From an uncultured Bacteroidales bacterium (GTDB lineage Bacteria; Bacteroidota; Bacteroidia; Bacteroidales; F082): a stretch of DNA of 64,000 bases. Below, one piece after another: positions 17,373 through 26,249 of this stretch (position 1 is the stretch's first letter; the number at the start of each line of letters is the position of its first letter). The translations under genes were made by a program, and so were the position numbers. Below the pieces are notes generated by a model that saw only the letters and a list, made by a program, of their open reading frames with translations, ran no database searches and was not told where the DNA came from. The DNA lies in contig ONKQ01000014.1 of NCBI GenBank assembly GCA_900318465.1, positions 1-64,000 on the forward strand. Reading direction: 5' to 3'.

Positions 17373-18791
17373 TCATTTTCCGCGTCCCTGTATCACTATC
17401 AAAATTGTGTAAATCAGAATCTTTATATCCAAAGCGAGGGTCACGTTTTCGATATAAAGAATATCGTATTTCAAGCGTTCCACCATTTCATCGACATTCT
17501 CGGCGTAGCCGTATTTCACCTCGCCCCAACTCGTGATGCCAGGCTTCACCATCAGCAAAAGACGGTAATAAGGAGCCCGTTCCTCTATCTTCTCGATGAA
17601 ATACTGCCGCTCAGGGCGGTAACCCACCAAGGACATGTCGCCTTTCAGCACCGTCCAGAACTGAGGTATCTCGTCCAAGCGAACCTTACGCATGAACTTG
17701 CCGAAACGGGTGATACGCGGGTCGTCGTCGCTTGAAAGTTGCGGTGTGCCACTCGATTCAGCATCCACCCTCATGCTGCGGAATTTGGCCATCTTGAACG
17801 GCTTGCCACCCTTTCCGATACGCTCCTGCACATAAAAAACAGGACCTTTCGAAGTGGCCTTCACGATAATGGCGCAGGCCAAAAAAACAGGCGAAAGAAC
17901 GACAAGGGCGAAAATGGAGGCTACGATGTCGAACGCACGTTTGACCACCCTCTGCCACACGGGCATCAGTTCAGGAGTAACTTGTGCCAAAGGAGCCTGC
18001 CAAATAGCCGATTGCTTGACCGAGCCAAACACCAAATCCTGCATGGCGGGGATGATTTTCACATTGGTTTGGTCGGCCACCGAGAGCAAAACACTCATCG
18101 CCTGCGTCTCCGACCGCTCAATAGCAATAATCACCTCCTCAACGGCATAGCCATTAACGATTTGCTCAATATCTCGATAATTGCCCAAATGCGGCAAATG
18201 CTCGGCCAATTTGTATTCCTTCTGGTCATACACATTGACGAAACCTATCATCCGCCTACCCGAAGGCTTGACTTCCCCCTCAATCTCCTTGAAGATGGCA
18301 CATGCGTTGTCGTTGCTACCCACAATGATGGTATTGAACCCGATTTTCTTGCTGCGTATGCGTTGGATAACCGTCGTAGTGATGATGACCCGAGGCAGGT
18401 AAACAAGAACGAATTGGAAAGTGAATAACGCTATAAACGACTGGTAATAAGACTTGTAGCTTATCACCTCATCATCAAGGATGACTACAAAAAACAAAAC
18501 GACCACGCCCAAAAGGGTGATGAAAAACGTTTGCCCCAATTCCTTCAAGCGAGACCTGAAATAGACCTTTTCGTAAGCCCCTGTGACAGCATGGATAATC
18601 AGCCAACAGATGGGAATGATGATGACCCCAAGCCAAAAACTGGGCGTAACGAATGAGTGCGTGATGCGATCCCAATAATTGATGTATAGGTCCTCGTGCG
18701 CCTTGCGGAAGAAATAGAACAAGGTCCAAGCAAGGATGGAAGCCAACCAGTCGGCGAAAAAGTAAATCCGTGTCAGTTTTTTCTTGTTCAT
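17373..18791 (-). CDS. Polyprenyl glycosylphosphotransferase (WbaP/WcaJ-like)
   Basis: Starts exopolysaccharide or O-antigen synthesis by moving a sugar-1-phosphate to undecaprenyl phosphate. The first part has four or five TM helices (about residues 10-130), then a CoA-binding-like Rossmann domain (NTIIVGSNDNACAIFKEIEG), then the catalytic bacterial sugar transferase domain: KRAFDIVASIFALVVLSPVF, the FKMAKFRSMRVDAE motif, the RKVRLDEIPQFWTVLKGDMSLVG block and VKPGITSWGEV. The 472 residues fit the long PNPT class. The start overlaps the stop of the upstream lipoprotein gene by 4 bases (ATGA). Confidence 0.93.
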   Translation of the reverse strand: MNKKKLTRIYFFADWLASILAWTLFYFFRKAHEDLYINYWDRITHSFVTPSFWLGVIIIPICWLIIHAVTGAYEKVYFRSRLKELGQTFFITLLGVVVLFFVVILDDEVISYKSYYQSFIALFTFQFVLVYLPRVIITTTVIQRIRSKKIGFNTIIVGSNDNACAIFKEIEGEVKPSGRRMIGFVNVYDQKEYKLAEHLPHLGNYRDIEQIVNGYAVEEVIIAIERSETQAMSVLLSVADQTNVKIIPAMQDLVFGSVKQSAIWQAPLAQVTPELMPVWQRVVKRAFDIVASIFALVVLSPVFLACAIIVKATSKGPVFYVQERIGKGGKPFKMAKFRSMRVDAESSGTPQLSSDDDPRITRFGKFMRKVRLDEIPQFWTVLKGDMSLVGYRPERQYFIEKIEERAPYYRLLLMVKPGITSWGEVKYGYAENVDEMVERLKYDILYIENVTLALDIKILIYTILIVIQGRGK

Positions 18792-19744
18792 TGCGGACGG
18801 TAAAGCACTTTCAGGTTATCAAAATAGTAGTATCTCGGCTTGTCGAGGGGAACATAGGCTGGTTGTCCGTAGCCTTCAGACACCGTCAAGTTGGAAGTTA
18901 AATACAGCTTAAAATACTCTGCATTAATATGTTCATTCATGTAAGGTCCAAGGTTGATATAGATTTTTTTCCACTTGTTGGGAACATCATGTTGATTGTC
19001 GGAAGGCAGAACCTGCACCAAGGGATGATAACTGATGGTATAGTTCTCATAGTAGCTCAGCCCGACAAAGAACGCATCATTGCAGTTGTAATCCAGCTCA
19101 AGCACACAGTATTCCACATAATTCTTATTATAGAATGTGAACTCATCGGCAGTGGTCACGTAAAAATCCAAAGAGTCGGGCGGAAGCTGGATTTTTCCGG
19201 AATGGAACGAGTAAGGCTCATGGTACCAAATGTGACTATCCTCAGCACCCACCCTCAACATGTCAACGTCGCTTTGCGACATTGGCACAAGTGCGTTAGT
19301 CGTCTCGAAGTCCTCCATCCATCCGATTTGCACCCCTTCATTAATAGGAAAATAGTAAACCTTGGGGTTATAAGAAACGATACTGTTTTCGACAAGTTCA
19401 AGTGTGTCGGCGGTAGGTTTCACAAGAGTATAATAAGGACGCGAATCGCCGATGCCATTGTTACAAATGCCGGCACGAACTGTAACCTTGTGCCTTCCCT
19501 TTGCAAGAACCGGGATGGTGGATGGCAGTTCGTAACACCCGATAATCTGGTCATCGATATAGACCCAAGCGTCAGTGAAGTTGCTCGTATTGGCGCCATA
19601 AGTGTAATAATCGCAATCGAGACTGATAGAGTCAATGCGGATATACGACGGCACCGACTGGCCAGGAAACTTGTGGCACGACGACACCGATGCGGCCAAA
19701 AGCAACACAAAAGTCCAAGTACAAAGCGTAAATAATTTGTTCAT
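18788..19744 (-). CDS. Hypothetical lipoprotein in polysaccharide operon
   Basis: About 318 residues starting MNKLFTLCTWTFVLLLAASVSSC, a lipoprotein signal with the acceptor Cys in VSSC. An upstream ATG at 19795 is in frame but would place 17 polar residues before the signal, so 19744 is preferred. The mature part is beta-rich (AWVYIDDQIIGCYELPSTIPVLAKGRHKVTVRAGI looks like a PEGA-like or surface lipoprotein module, then a lectin-like segment). I do not recognise a catalytic motif. It sits between a sugar dehydrogenase and a glycosylphosphotransferase, so a role at the cell surface or in polysaccharide export is likely but unproven. Confidence 0.7.
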   Translation of the reverse strand: MNKLFTLCTWTFVLLLAASVSSCHKFPGQSVPSYIRIDSISLDCDYYTYGANTSNFTDAWVYIDDQIIGCYELPSTIPVLAKGRHKVTVRAGICNNGIGDSRPYYTLVKPTADTLELVENSIVSYNPKVYYFPINEGVQIGWMEDFETTNALVPMSQSDVDMLRVGAEDSHIWYHEPYSFHSGKIQLPPDSLDFYVTTADEFTFYNKNYVEYCVLELDYNCNDAFFVGLSYYENYTISYHPLVQVLPSDNQHDVPNKWKKIYINLGPYMNEHINAEYFKLYLTSNLTVSEGYGQPAYVPLDKPRYYYFDNLKVLYRPQ

Positions 19745-19800
19745 AACAGTAGTTTTGTAAGGTAACGAAGGAAAACTTGAATTATTGTCGGACAAGAGGT

Positions 19801-20787
19801 TTATTTCTTTACCTTGGCAGTGGCATTTGCAACAGCATCGAGGATACGATAGGCCAATTTCAGCACATTGATTCCATCGTCGATTGTGACTGCTGGCCTT
19901 GTGTTGTGCATGATGGCGTCACAAAAACTCTCCAACTCCGTTTTGATAGCATTAATCTCATGGATTTCAGGCATTTGAAAAGTAATCTGTTTCTCGCTTC
20001 CATCGGCCAAATTGATGGTGGCCGACAAAGGGTTGGAGTCATCAATCGTATCGCTGATACGGAAAATCTCTGTCTTTTTCTCCAAAAAATCGATGGTGAT
20101 ATAGGCATCGCGCTGGAAGATGCGAGTCTTTCGCATGTTCTTCATCGACAAACGCGAAGCAGTAAGGTTGGCGACAGCTCCGTTCTCAAACTCGATGCGG
20201 GCGTTGGTAATATCCGGAGTGGGACTAACGACGCTGACACCGCTCGCGCTAATATGACTAACCGATGACTTCACAATGGTCAGCAGGATGTCGAGGTCAT
20301 GTACCATCAAATCAAGCACCACTGGCACATCCGTCCCGCGCGGATTGAATTGCGCCAAGCGATGCGCTTCGATGAACAAAGGCTCTCCAATGAATGGCTC
20401 AGCAGCAATAAAAGCCGGATTGAAGCGCTCCACATGGCCCACCTGCACCTTCACACCCGCCTCGTCAGCGATTTTCTTCAATGCGTTGGCTTCATCAGGA
20501 GTGGCCACGATAGGCTTTTCGATGAAGACATGCTTGCGTTTGAGCAAAGCCTTTGAAGCACATTCAAAATGACGCACCGTTGGGGTTACGATATCCACCA
20601 CGTCGACAGCATCCATCAGCGCGTCAATAGAATCAAAGCATTTCACATTCAGCTCTTCCTCCACATTATGCGCCGTCTCTTCCACAGGGTCGTAAAACCC
20701 AACCAATTCATACCGCGCAATCTGTTTGATGCATTTGATGTGAATCTTGCCCAAGTGCCCAGCACCCAAAACTCCAATTTTCAGCAT
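19801..20787 (-). CDS. Gfo/Idh/MocA family oxidoreductase
   Basis: NAD(P)-dependent sugar dehydrogenase-like enzyme of 328 residues. The N-terminal Rossmann fold reads MLKIGVLGAGHLGKIHIKCI, the conserved EKP triad is in KHVFIEKPIV (Lys used in catalysis), and the C-terminal domain has LDLMVHDLDILL with the family His. It heads a three-gene minus-strand operon with a surface lipoprotein and a polyprenyl glycosylphosphotransferase, which suggests it makes a modified sugar for a surface glycan. The substrate is unknown. A -7 box (TATTTTTG on the minus strand) is at 20804-20811. Confidence 0.9.
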   Translation of the reverse strand: MLKIGVLGAGHLGKIHIKCIKQIARYELVGFYDPVEETAHNVEEELNVKCFDSIDALMDAVDVVDIVTPTVRHFECASKALLKRKHVFIEKPIVATPDEANALKKIADEAGVKVQVGHVERFNPAFIAAEPFIGEPLFIEAHRLAQFNPRGTDVPVVLDLMVHDLDILLTIVKSSVSHISASGVSVVSPTPDITNARIEFENGAVANLTASRLSMKNMRKTRIFQRDAYITIDFLEKKTEIFRISDTIDDSNPLSATINLADGSEKQITFQMPEIHEINAIKTELESFCDAIMHNTRPAVTIDDGINVLKLAYRILDAVANATAKVKK

Positions 20788-20803
20788 AACAAAAAAATTT
20801 CGG

Positions 20804-20811
20804 CAAAAATA
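20804..20811 (-). promoter_or_regulatory. -7 promoter box of the polysaccharide operon
   Basis: TATTTTTG on the minus strand, 17 bases before the Gfo/Idh start. Confidence 0.5.
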
Positions 20812-20899
20812 GTTTTTTTATCAATCCGTTTGCCGTAATTTCGCGCCACAAATCAAATTTGAACCTCCCAAAACCAATCAAAGAGGCTAAATACTCACA

Positions 20900-21562
20900 A
20901 TGACTATTTTAGAAGACACCTATCGGGCCAAAGGTTTACGCAAGCAACTCGTCGACCTGCTCCGCACCAAGGGCATCACTGACGAAACCGTTCTCGCCGC
21001 CATCAATGAAGTACCTCGCCATGTGTTCTTGGACTCATCTTTTGTAGAGATTGCCTATCAAGACCAGGCTTTCCCCATCGGCTCTGGTCAGACCATTTCC
21101 CAGCCTCACACCGTGGCTTTCCAAACCCAACTGCTACAAGTCGAAAAAGGCATGAAGGTACTTGAGATAGGAACAGGGTCGGGCTATCAAGCCTGCGTAT
21201 TGGCGGCAATGGGTGCCAAAGTATTCAGCATCGAGCGACAACGCAACCTTTATTTCAAGACCAAAGACATCCTTGAGCAACTGCCCTTTCGCGTGAAAAC
21301 CTTTTTAGGCGACGGTTTCGAAGGCCTCCCCACCTATCAACCGTTTGACCGCATTATCATCACAGCAGGAGCTCCCAACATCCCTGAAACCTTGATTGCG
21401 CAGATGAAAGTTGGAGGCCTTATGGTCATCCCCATGGACAACCCCGATGGCGAAGGACAGACCATGCTAAGAATCACCAAATTAAGCGAAAAAGAATTGA
21501 AAAAAGAGTCATTCGGCAACTTCAAATTTGTGCCGATGCTGAGGGAGATTGGGAAGGATTAA
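20900..21562 (+). CDS. pcm: Protein-L-isoaspartate O-methyltransferase
   Basis: Repairs isoaspartyl residues in aged proteins using S-adenosylmethionine. The SAM-binding motif I is VLEIGTGSGYQACVLAAMGAK. The PCMT-specific segment is AFPIGSGQTISQPHTVAFQT, with the family-typical Ser and Thr. FDRIIITAGAPNIPETLIAQMKVGGLMVIPM follows. The 220-residue length is normal. It is divergent from the polysaccharide operon and stands alone. Confidence 0.95.
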   Translation: MTILEDTYRAKGLRKQLVDLLRTKGITDETVLAAINEVPRHVFLDSSFVEIAYQDQAFPIGSGQTISQPHTVAFQTQLLQVEKGMKVLEIGTGSGYQACVLAAMGAKVFSIERQRNLYFKTKDILEQLPFRVKTFLGDGFEGLPTYQPFDRIIITAGAPNIPETLIAQMKVGGLMVIPMDNPDGEGQTMLRITKLSEKELKKESFGNFKFVPMLREIGKD

Positions 21563-21628
21563 TTAGAGGTTGAGTTCTCAATTTTTTGGAAAAAAATTCA
21601 AATTATGTCTTTGCATTCAAAAAAATTC

Positions 21629-21636
21629 TATTTTTG
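21629..21636 (+). promoter_or_regulatory. -7 promoter box of the BspA-like gene
   Basis: TATTTTTG followed by CATATTC, 46 bases before the ATG at 21683, in an AT-rich gap. Confidence 0.5.
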
Positions 21637-21682
21637 CATATTCAAAACTATCTACACAGACTAATTTAATACAATATAACCT

Positions 21683-24109
21683 ATGAAATCAATTATCTCA
21701 CCGAAAAGACTGTTTAGAGTTGCGCTTTGCTTTTTGTTTACTTCATTTAATATTCTTTCAGCAAGTGCCTATGACATTCAGTTTTCAGCCGAATGCCCTA
21801 CAGGGCAAACCCTTTATTTTATTTTAGAGAATTATCCAAATAGCGACCATGCAACGCTCACTTGTGGCAATAGCATATCGCATCCGTGGTTTAATGTTAC
21901 TCAACCAGTTGGTGACATTGAATTGCCCAGCGAAGTTGATTATCTAGGTGTCACTTATCCTGTAACCACGATTGGACCCAGAGCCTTTGCTGGATGTGAA
22001 GGATTGACCGGTGATTTGATTATCCCCAATACCGTGACCACAATTGGGTATCAGGCTTTTGCCGACTGCTTTGGTTTTACAGGCAGTTTAACTATCCCAA
22101 ATTCTATTACCACAATTGGACCCGATGCTTTTCATAGATGCAACTTCACTGGCGATTTAGTCATTCCCAATTCTGTGACAACCATTAATGCACGTGCTTT
22201 TTGGGGTTGCTACAATTTTGAAGGCAAGCTAATCTTAGGCAATTCGATACAAAACATTTATGAAAATGCATTCGAAGGTTGCAGCGGTTTCACTGGTGAG
22301 TTGTCCATCCCAAACAGTGTAACATACATTGGAAACTACGCGTTCAAGGACTGCTCGGGATTCACGGGAGATATCGTGTTACCTAACCAGTTGAGCAGAA
22401 TCAGACCGTGTACTTTTGAAGGATGTAGCGGCTTCAACGGGTGTATAGTCATTCCTGCATCTGTAGAGAAAATATTTGACTACGCTTTTTCAGGATGTAG
22501 TGGAATTAGTGCAATCTATGTTTTGCGGGAGACACCTTCCATAATTTATCCATGGGTTTCTGGTGACATCCCCGCCGTTTTTGATAGTATAAGCACAGCC
22601 ATCCCTGTTTTTGTGCCAGTTTGCTCAATTGACAGCTATTCCGCTGCTACGGGTTGGAACAGATTCAACAACTTTCAGGGCATCAACATCTTTGCTGGAA
22701 ACGAAAATACAGATTGGTCAAATGCTTCCAATTGGGCATGTTTGAGTTTACCCACAGACAGTGACCCTGCTTTGATAGCATCAGATTGCGACATTGACAA
22801 TTCGGTTACTGTCGGTTCTCTCATTTTGTTCAATAACACTTTAAGCATTAAACCAACTGGCACGTTGACTGTCAACGAGAACATCGTAAACAATGGCTCT
22901 TATGTCAACCTAATCATCGAAGACGGAGGGCAACTTTTGCACCATAACGCCAACGTACAGGCCACCGTATTAAAAAACATCAGCCATTACTCCGAAAACG
23001 ACAATGGTTGGCATCTCATTTCCTATCCCTTTGAAGGAGAAGAATTTATCTCATCAGCAGGCAACATTTTCAACAACGAATATGACCTATACTATTACGA
23101 TGAGCCCACAGCCTATTGGATTAATCAAAAATTCGACGACAACGATTTCACGCTGCTTCAATCGGGAATAGGCTACCTATATGCAAATTCCGAAGAAACA
23201 AGCCTATCATTTACTGGAGAATTAAAGAATGGATACGAGACATTAAGCATAGATCTTGACTATACACCAAATTCCAACCTACCTGGTTTCAATCTTATTG
23301 GCAATCCATACGTCCATAATATTACTTCAGTTGCATTCCAGAACGCAGCAAATGCTTGTTATCGAATTAACGACACACATACCAATATTATTATTAGCTC
23401 TATCTCTGATGCTAATCCATTAAGACCGGGAGAAGGCTTCTTTGCAAAAGCAATTAATGAAAATGGTAAAGTAACTTTCAATTCCCAAAGCAAGACTCTA
23501 ATTGCGGACAATAAATCTATCAGTATAGAAATCAGCCAGAATCAAAAAACTATAGACCGTGTCATCATAAAGAAAGGATATGAAACACCAATAGAGAAGT
23601 TCTCTCTCAATAATAATAGTACTCAAGTTTTTACAAAATACGAGGATCAACCTTTTGCTCTTGTTTCATGCATGAATGACGAGCAGGTTGTTCACTTCAA
23701 GACTCACACTAACGGAACATATTGCATAACAGCAAAATATGATACTGGATTTGATTATCTCCACCTCATTGACTATCTTACAGGCGCAGACATTGACTTA
23801 ATCGCCAATCCTTCTTACACCTTCGAAGCCAAAGCAAGCGACTATTCCACACGTTTCAACCTGCTATTTGCTCCAAAAGATAACAACGGCCAAGTTGATA
23901 GTCCATTCGCATATTATGATAATGGCATTTTACATGTAACTAACAATGATAAAGCTACTATGCAAGTGGTTGACATGACTGGACGCATTATACTTAACGA
24001 AATCATTTCCGGAGACATAGACCTTTCACTCAACCTTACAACAGGAGTTTATATCATACGTCTCATCAATGACAATGGAACAAAAAGCCAAAAGACTGTG
24101 ATTGAGTAA
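21683..24109 (+). CDS. BspA-like leucine-rich-repeat surface protein with T9SS sorting domain
   Basis: A secreted 808-residue protein: signal peptide (MKSIISPKRLFRVALCFLFTS...), then at least seven LRR_5/BspA repeats of about 23-24 residues (pattern IPNSVTTIGxxAFxxCxGFTGxL, about residues 85-285), then a beta-solenoid-like linker (DWSNASNWACLSLPTDSDP, LTVNENIVNNGSY), a sandwich region (GWHLISYPFEGEEF, GIGYLYANSEET) and a type A T9SS sorting domain ending GVYIIRLINDNGTKSQKTVIE. The region before the sorting domain is homologous in layout to the end of the GH2 protein at 896-7293 (GWYFIASPL, GAGYLYANS), so the two probably share a secretion and anchoring cassette. BspA-type repeats in other Bacteroidota mediate adhesion; that is inference here. 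Confidence 0.88.
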   Translation: MKSIISPKRLFRVALCFLFTSFNILSASAYDIQFSAECPTGQTLYFILENYPNSDHATLTCGNSISHPWFNVTQPVGDIELPSEVDYLGVTYPVTTIGPRAFAGCEGLTGDLIIPNTVTTIGYQAFADCFGFTGSLTIPNSITTIGPDAFHRCNFTGDLVIPNSVTTINARAFWGCYNFEGKLILGNSIQNIYENAFEGCSGFTGELSIPNSVTYIGNYAFKDCSGFTGDIVLPNQLSRIRPCTFEGCSGFNGCIVIPASVEKIFDYAFSGCSGISAIYVLRETPSIIYPWVSGDIPAVFDSISTAIPVFVPVCSIDSYSAATGWNRFNNFQGINIFAGNENTDWSNASNWACLSLPTDSDPALIASDCDIDNSVTVGSLILFNNTLSIKPTGTLTVNENIVNNGSYVNLIIEDGGQLLHHNANVQATVLKNISHYSENDNGWHLISYPFEGEEFISSAGNIFNNEYDLYYYDEPTAYWINQKFDDNDFTLLQSGIGYLYANSEETSLSFTGELKNGYETLSIDLDYTPNSNLPGFNLIGNPYVHNITSVAFQNAANACYRINDTHTNIIISSISDANPLRPGEGFFAKAINENGKVTFNSQSKTLIADNKSISIEISQNQKTIDRVIIKKGYETPIEKFSLNNNSTQVFTKYEDQPFALVSCMNDEQVVHFKTHTNGTYCITAKYDTGFDYLHLIDYLTGADIDLIANPSYTFEAKASDYSTRFNLLFAPKDNNGQVDSPFAYYDNGILHVTNNDKATMQVVDMTGRIILNEIISGDIDLSLNLTTGVYIIRLINDNGTKSQKTVIE

Positions 24110-24175
24110 AAGAACCACAGATCACAGGCCATCCCAAATAACCGAAACAATTCGAAAGAAGAAACATAATCTCAG

Positions 24176-24208
24176 TAAACCGCCATAAGTTTTTGTTATG
24201 GCGGTTTA
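24176..24208. terminator. Bidirectional terminator between BspA-like gene and ABC permease
   Basis: A 13-bp perfect stem TAAACCGCCATAA (24176-24188) with TTATGGCGGTTTA (24196-24208), loop GTTTTTG, then a T run. It lies between convergent genes. Confidence 0.88.
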
Positions 24209-24217
24209 CTTTTTCGT

Positions 24218-25405
24218 TCACTTCGAGAACATCACCTTCTCGCTGTTGAACATCCGTGTCAGTCCCCACACGGCCACGCCAGTGTAGACTACATTGGCTG
24301 CCAAAGTAACAATGACGGGCATCCACTTCATCTCGTGGGCGAAGACGGCGGTCATTACCTGAACAGCGTTGTAGAATGGAATCAGGTAGGCGGTCAGATT
24401 CTCGGGCGTACTGCTCTGGAACATAGGCATCAAGCCACATAGTACCACTACCAACATGAAAGGCGTAATCATGGTGCCAGCGTTTTTGACATCCTTGGCC
24501 AACGCCGACAGCAGGCTGACAGCCGAAGCCATGATGAGCACTGTGGCCAAAATGATGAGCAAAATGACCAAATAGTCATTGAACGTGTAGTTCAGCGTCA
24601 TGCCTTCTGCATCGGCTTGTATCATTTTTGGCAGCGACAGGGCAATACCAATGAAACTCGATATACCACTCATCAATGCTATTCCGCTGAGCGACACCAC
24701 TTTGCCCAATGCCAACTCATTCCTCCGCAAAGGGGTTACCAGCAGCGTAGCGATAGTGCCACGTTCCTTTTCGCCAGCAATAGCGCTGGGAGCAATGGCC
24801 ATCACACCACTGAAAAGCATCATCAAAATGAGCATGGGAATGAGTTTGGAGAGGATACTGCCCAATACATCATCCTGAGAAGCCATGTCGAAATGAGCCT
24901 CCACATTGTCGGCGCGGTTGATATCGAAACGGTTGCTCAACTGGTTTTCGTAAGCCGAAAGGGAAGCCTCCAACATGTGGTACACGCGAGAGGAGGCATT
25001 ATTGGCCGAGTTGTAATAGATTTCCACATTGGGGGCCGCCATGCCGCTTTGTGGGTCGTAGATGGCCACCTTCTCGTCGAATGCTTCGGGGAAGCGCACC
25101 AGCACCACATTGAGATTCTTGTCTTCGAGTTTTTCGATATCCTCTTGTGAAACAATCTGTTGCGATGTCATTGTGGCGGGTATATCATCCACTATCGGTG
25201 CCACACTCACCGGCAGATTCTCCACACAAAGGGTCACCAATTCATTGGCTCCATCGGTGACCATTTTTTTCATGCCCATGCCCATGAAACTATAGATGAG
25301 GTAAATGAGTATACCCGGCAACAACACAGTCGTGAACAGCATTTGTCGGTCGCCAAAGAAACGGGCAAACTCTTTCTTAATGATTGTCAATGTGTTGCTT
25401 TTCAT
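24218..25405 (-). CDS. ABC-2 type transporter permease (NatB-like)
   Basis: A 395-residue membrane subunit. It has an N-terminal TM helix (FTTVLLPGILIYLIYSFMGMG), a large extracytoplasmic region (about residues 50-190), then five TM helices (LIPMLILMMLFSGVMAIAPSAIAGEKERGTIATLLVTPLRRNELALGK is the conserved cytoplasmic coupling segment). This is the NatB-type sodium or multidrug exporter layout. Its start overlaps the stop of the ATPase gene (25402-25405), so the two are translationally coupled and form one exporter. The cargo is not known. Confidence 0.88.
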   Translation of the reverse strand: MKSNTLTIIKKEFARFFGDRQMLFTTVLLPGILIYLIYSFMGMGMKKMVTDGANELVTLCVENLPVSVAPIVDDIPATMTSQQIVSQEDIEKLEDKNLNVVLVRFPEAFDEKVAIYDPQSGMAAPNVEIYYNSANNASSRVYHMLEASLSAYENQLSNRFDINRADNVEAHFDMASQDDVLGSILSKLIPMLILMMLFSGVMAIAPSAIAGEKERGTIATLLVTPLRRNELALGKVVSLSGIALMSGISSFIGIALSLPKMIQADAEGMTLNYTFNDYLVILLIILATVLIMASAVSLLSALAKDVKNAGTMITPFMLVVVLCGLMPMFQSSTPENLTAYLIPFYNAVQVMTAVFAHEMKWMPVIVTLAANVVYTGVAVWGLTRMFNSEKVMFSK

Positions 25406-26178
25406 TCCTCACCTCCTTTCACTTCTTTGTACATTTCGAAGAAACGGTCTTCCATTGTCATGCCATTACACACCTCCTCAAGGGTGCCGCAGGCCGTCAT
25501 GCGACCATCTATGATAACACCCACGCGGTCGCAAAGGCGTTCCACGAGGCTGAAAATGTGTGTGCTGAGGATGATGGTTTTGCCTTCGTCACGCAGCTCC
25601 TGTAGATAATCCGTCACGGTGCGGGCGGTCAGCACGTCAAGACCATTAGTCGGCTCGTCGAAGATGACAAATTCGGGGTCATGCACCAACGAAATGACCA
25701 ACGAGGTTTTCTGCTTCATGCCCGTGGAGAGGTTGGCGACCTTCACCTCGGCGAACTTGTCGATGCCGAAACGCTCGAAGAGTTTGGCCTTGCGTTTGGC
25801 AACGACTTCTGGGTCGATTCCATAGAGTTGCGAGAAAAAGTCGAAGAGGTAATTCGGCGTGAAGAAGTCCTCCAATTTCAATTCGGAGGTCAGAAAGCCG
25901 ATTTTCGCCCTGACTTGTTCGGGTTGGCTCACAATAGAGCAACCGTCAATGAAAGCGTCACCTTTGTCGGGGGCAATCAAGGTGGCCAACATACGCAAAG
26001 TCGTGGTCTTGCCCGCCCCGTTGGGACCGAGCAGACCGAAAATCTCGCCTTTGTTGGCGGTAAACGAAAGGTTATCGACTGCCACAATCTCCTTGCGGTC
26101 GGTCCTTTCGATTTGTTGTTGCTTGCGCGAAAGCTTAAAAGTTTTGCTCAAGCCCTCAACGCGGAGGATTTCGTTCAT
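25402..26178 (-). CDS. ABC transporter ATP-binding protein (NatA-like)
   Basis: A 258-residue ATPase with Walker A GPNGAGKTT, the signature LSTGMKQKTSLVISL, Walker B FVIFDEPTNGLDVL and the H-loop STHIFSLVERLCDRVGV. The N-terminus contains KLSRKQQQIERTDRKEIVAVDNLSF, a typical extension of NatA-like proteins. It pairs with the ABC-2 permease directly downstream (4-base overlap). Na+ export or drug export is the usual role of the family; here the substrate cannot be assigned. Confidence 0.93.
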   Translation of the reverse strand: MNEILRVEGLSKTFKLSRKQQQIERTDRKEIVAVDNLSFTANKGEIFGLLGPNGAGKTTTLRMLATLIAPDKGDAFIDGCSIVSQPEQVRAKIGFLTSELKLEDFFTPNYLFDFFSQLYGIDPEVVAKRKAKLFERFGIDKFAEVKVANLSTGMKQKTSLVISLVHDPEFVIFDEPTNGLDVLTARTVTDYLQELRDEGKTIILSTHIFSLVERLCDRVGVIIDGRMTACGTLEEVCNGMTMEDRFFEMYKEVKGGEE

Positions 26179-26228
26179 AGTATTCTATTTTGATAAGTTG
26201 TCACAATTTATGTAAATCTGAAAATCGG

Positions 26229-26248
26229 ATTTTATGATTTGCATAAAA
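26229..26248 (+). repeat. 20-bp direct repeat, copy downstream of DUF4143 ATPase gene
   Basis: ATTTTATGATTTGCATAAAA, identical to 27430-27449. The two copies bracket the ATPase gene with almost nothing else between them. Confidence 0.9.
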
Positions 26249-26249
26249 C

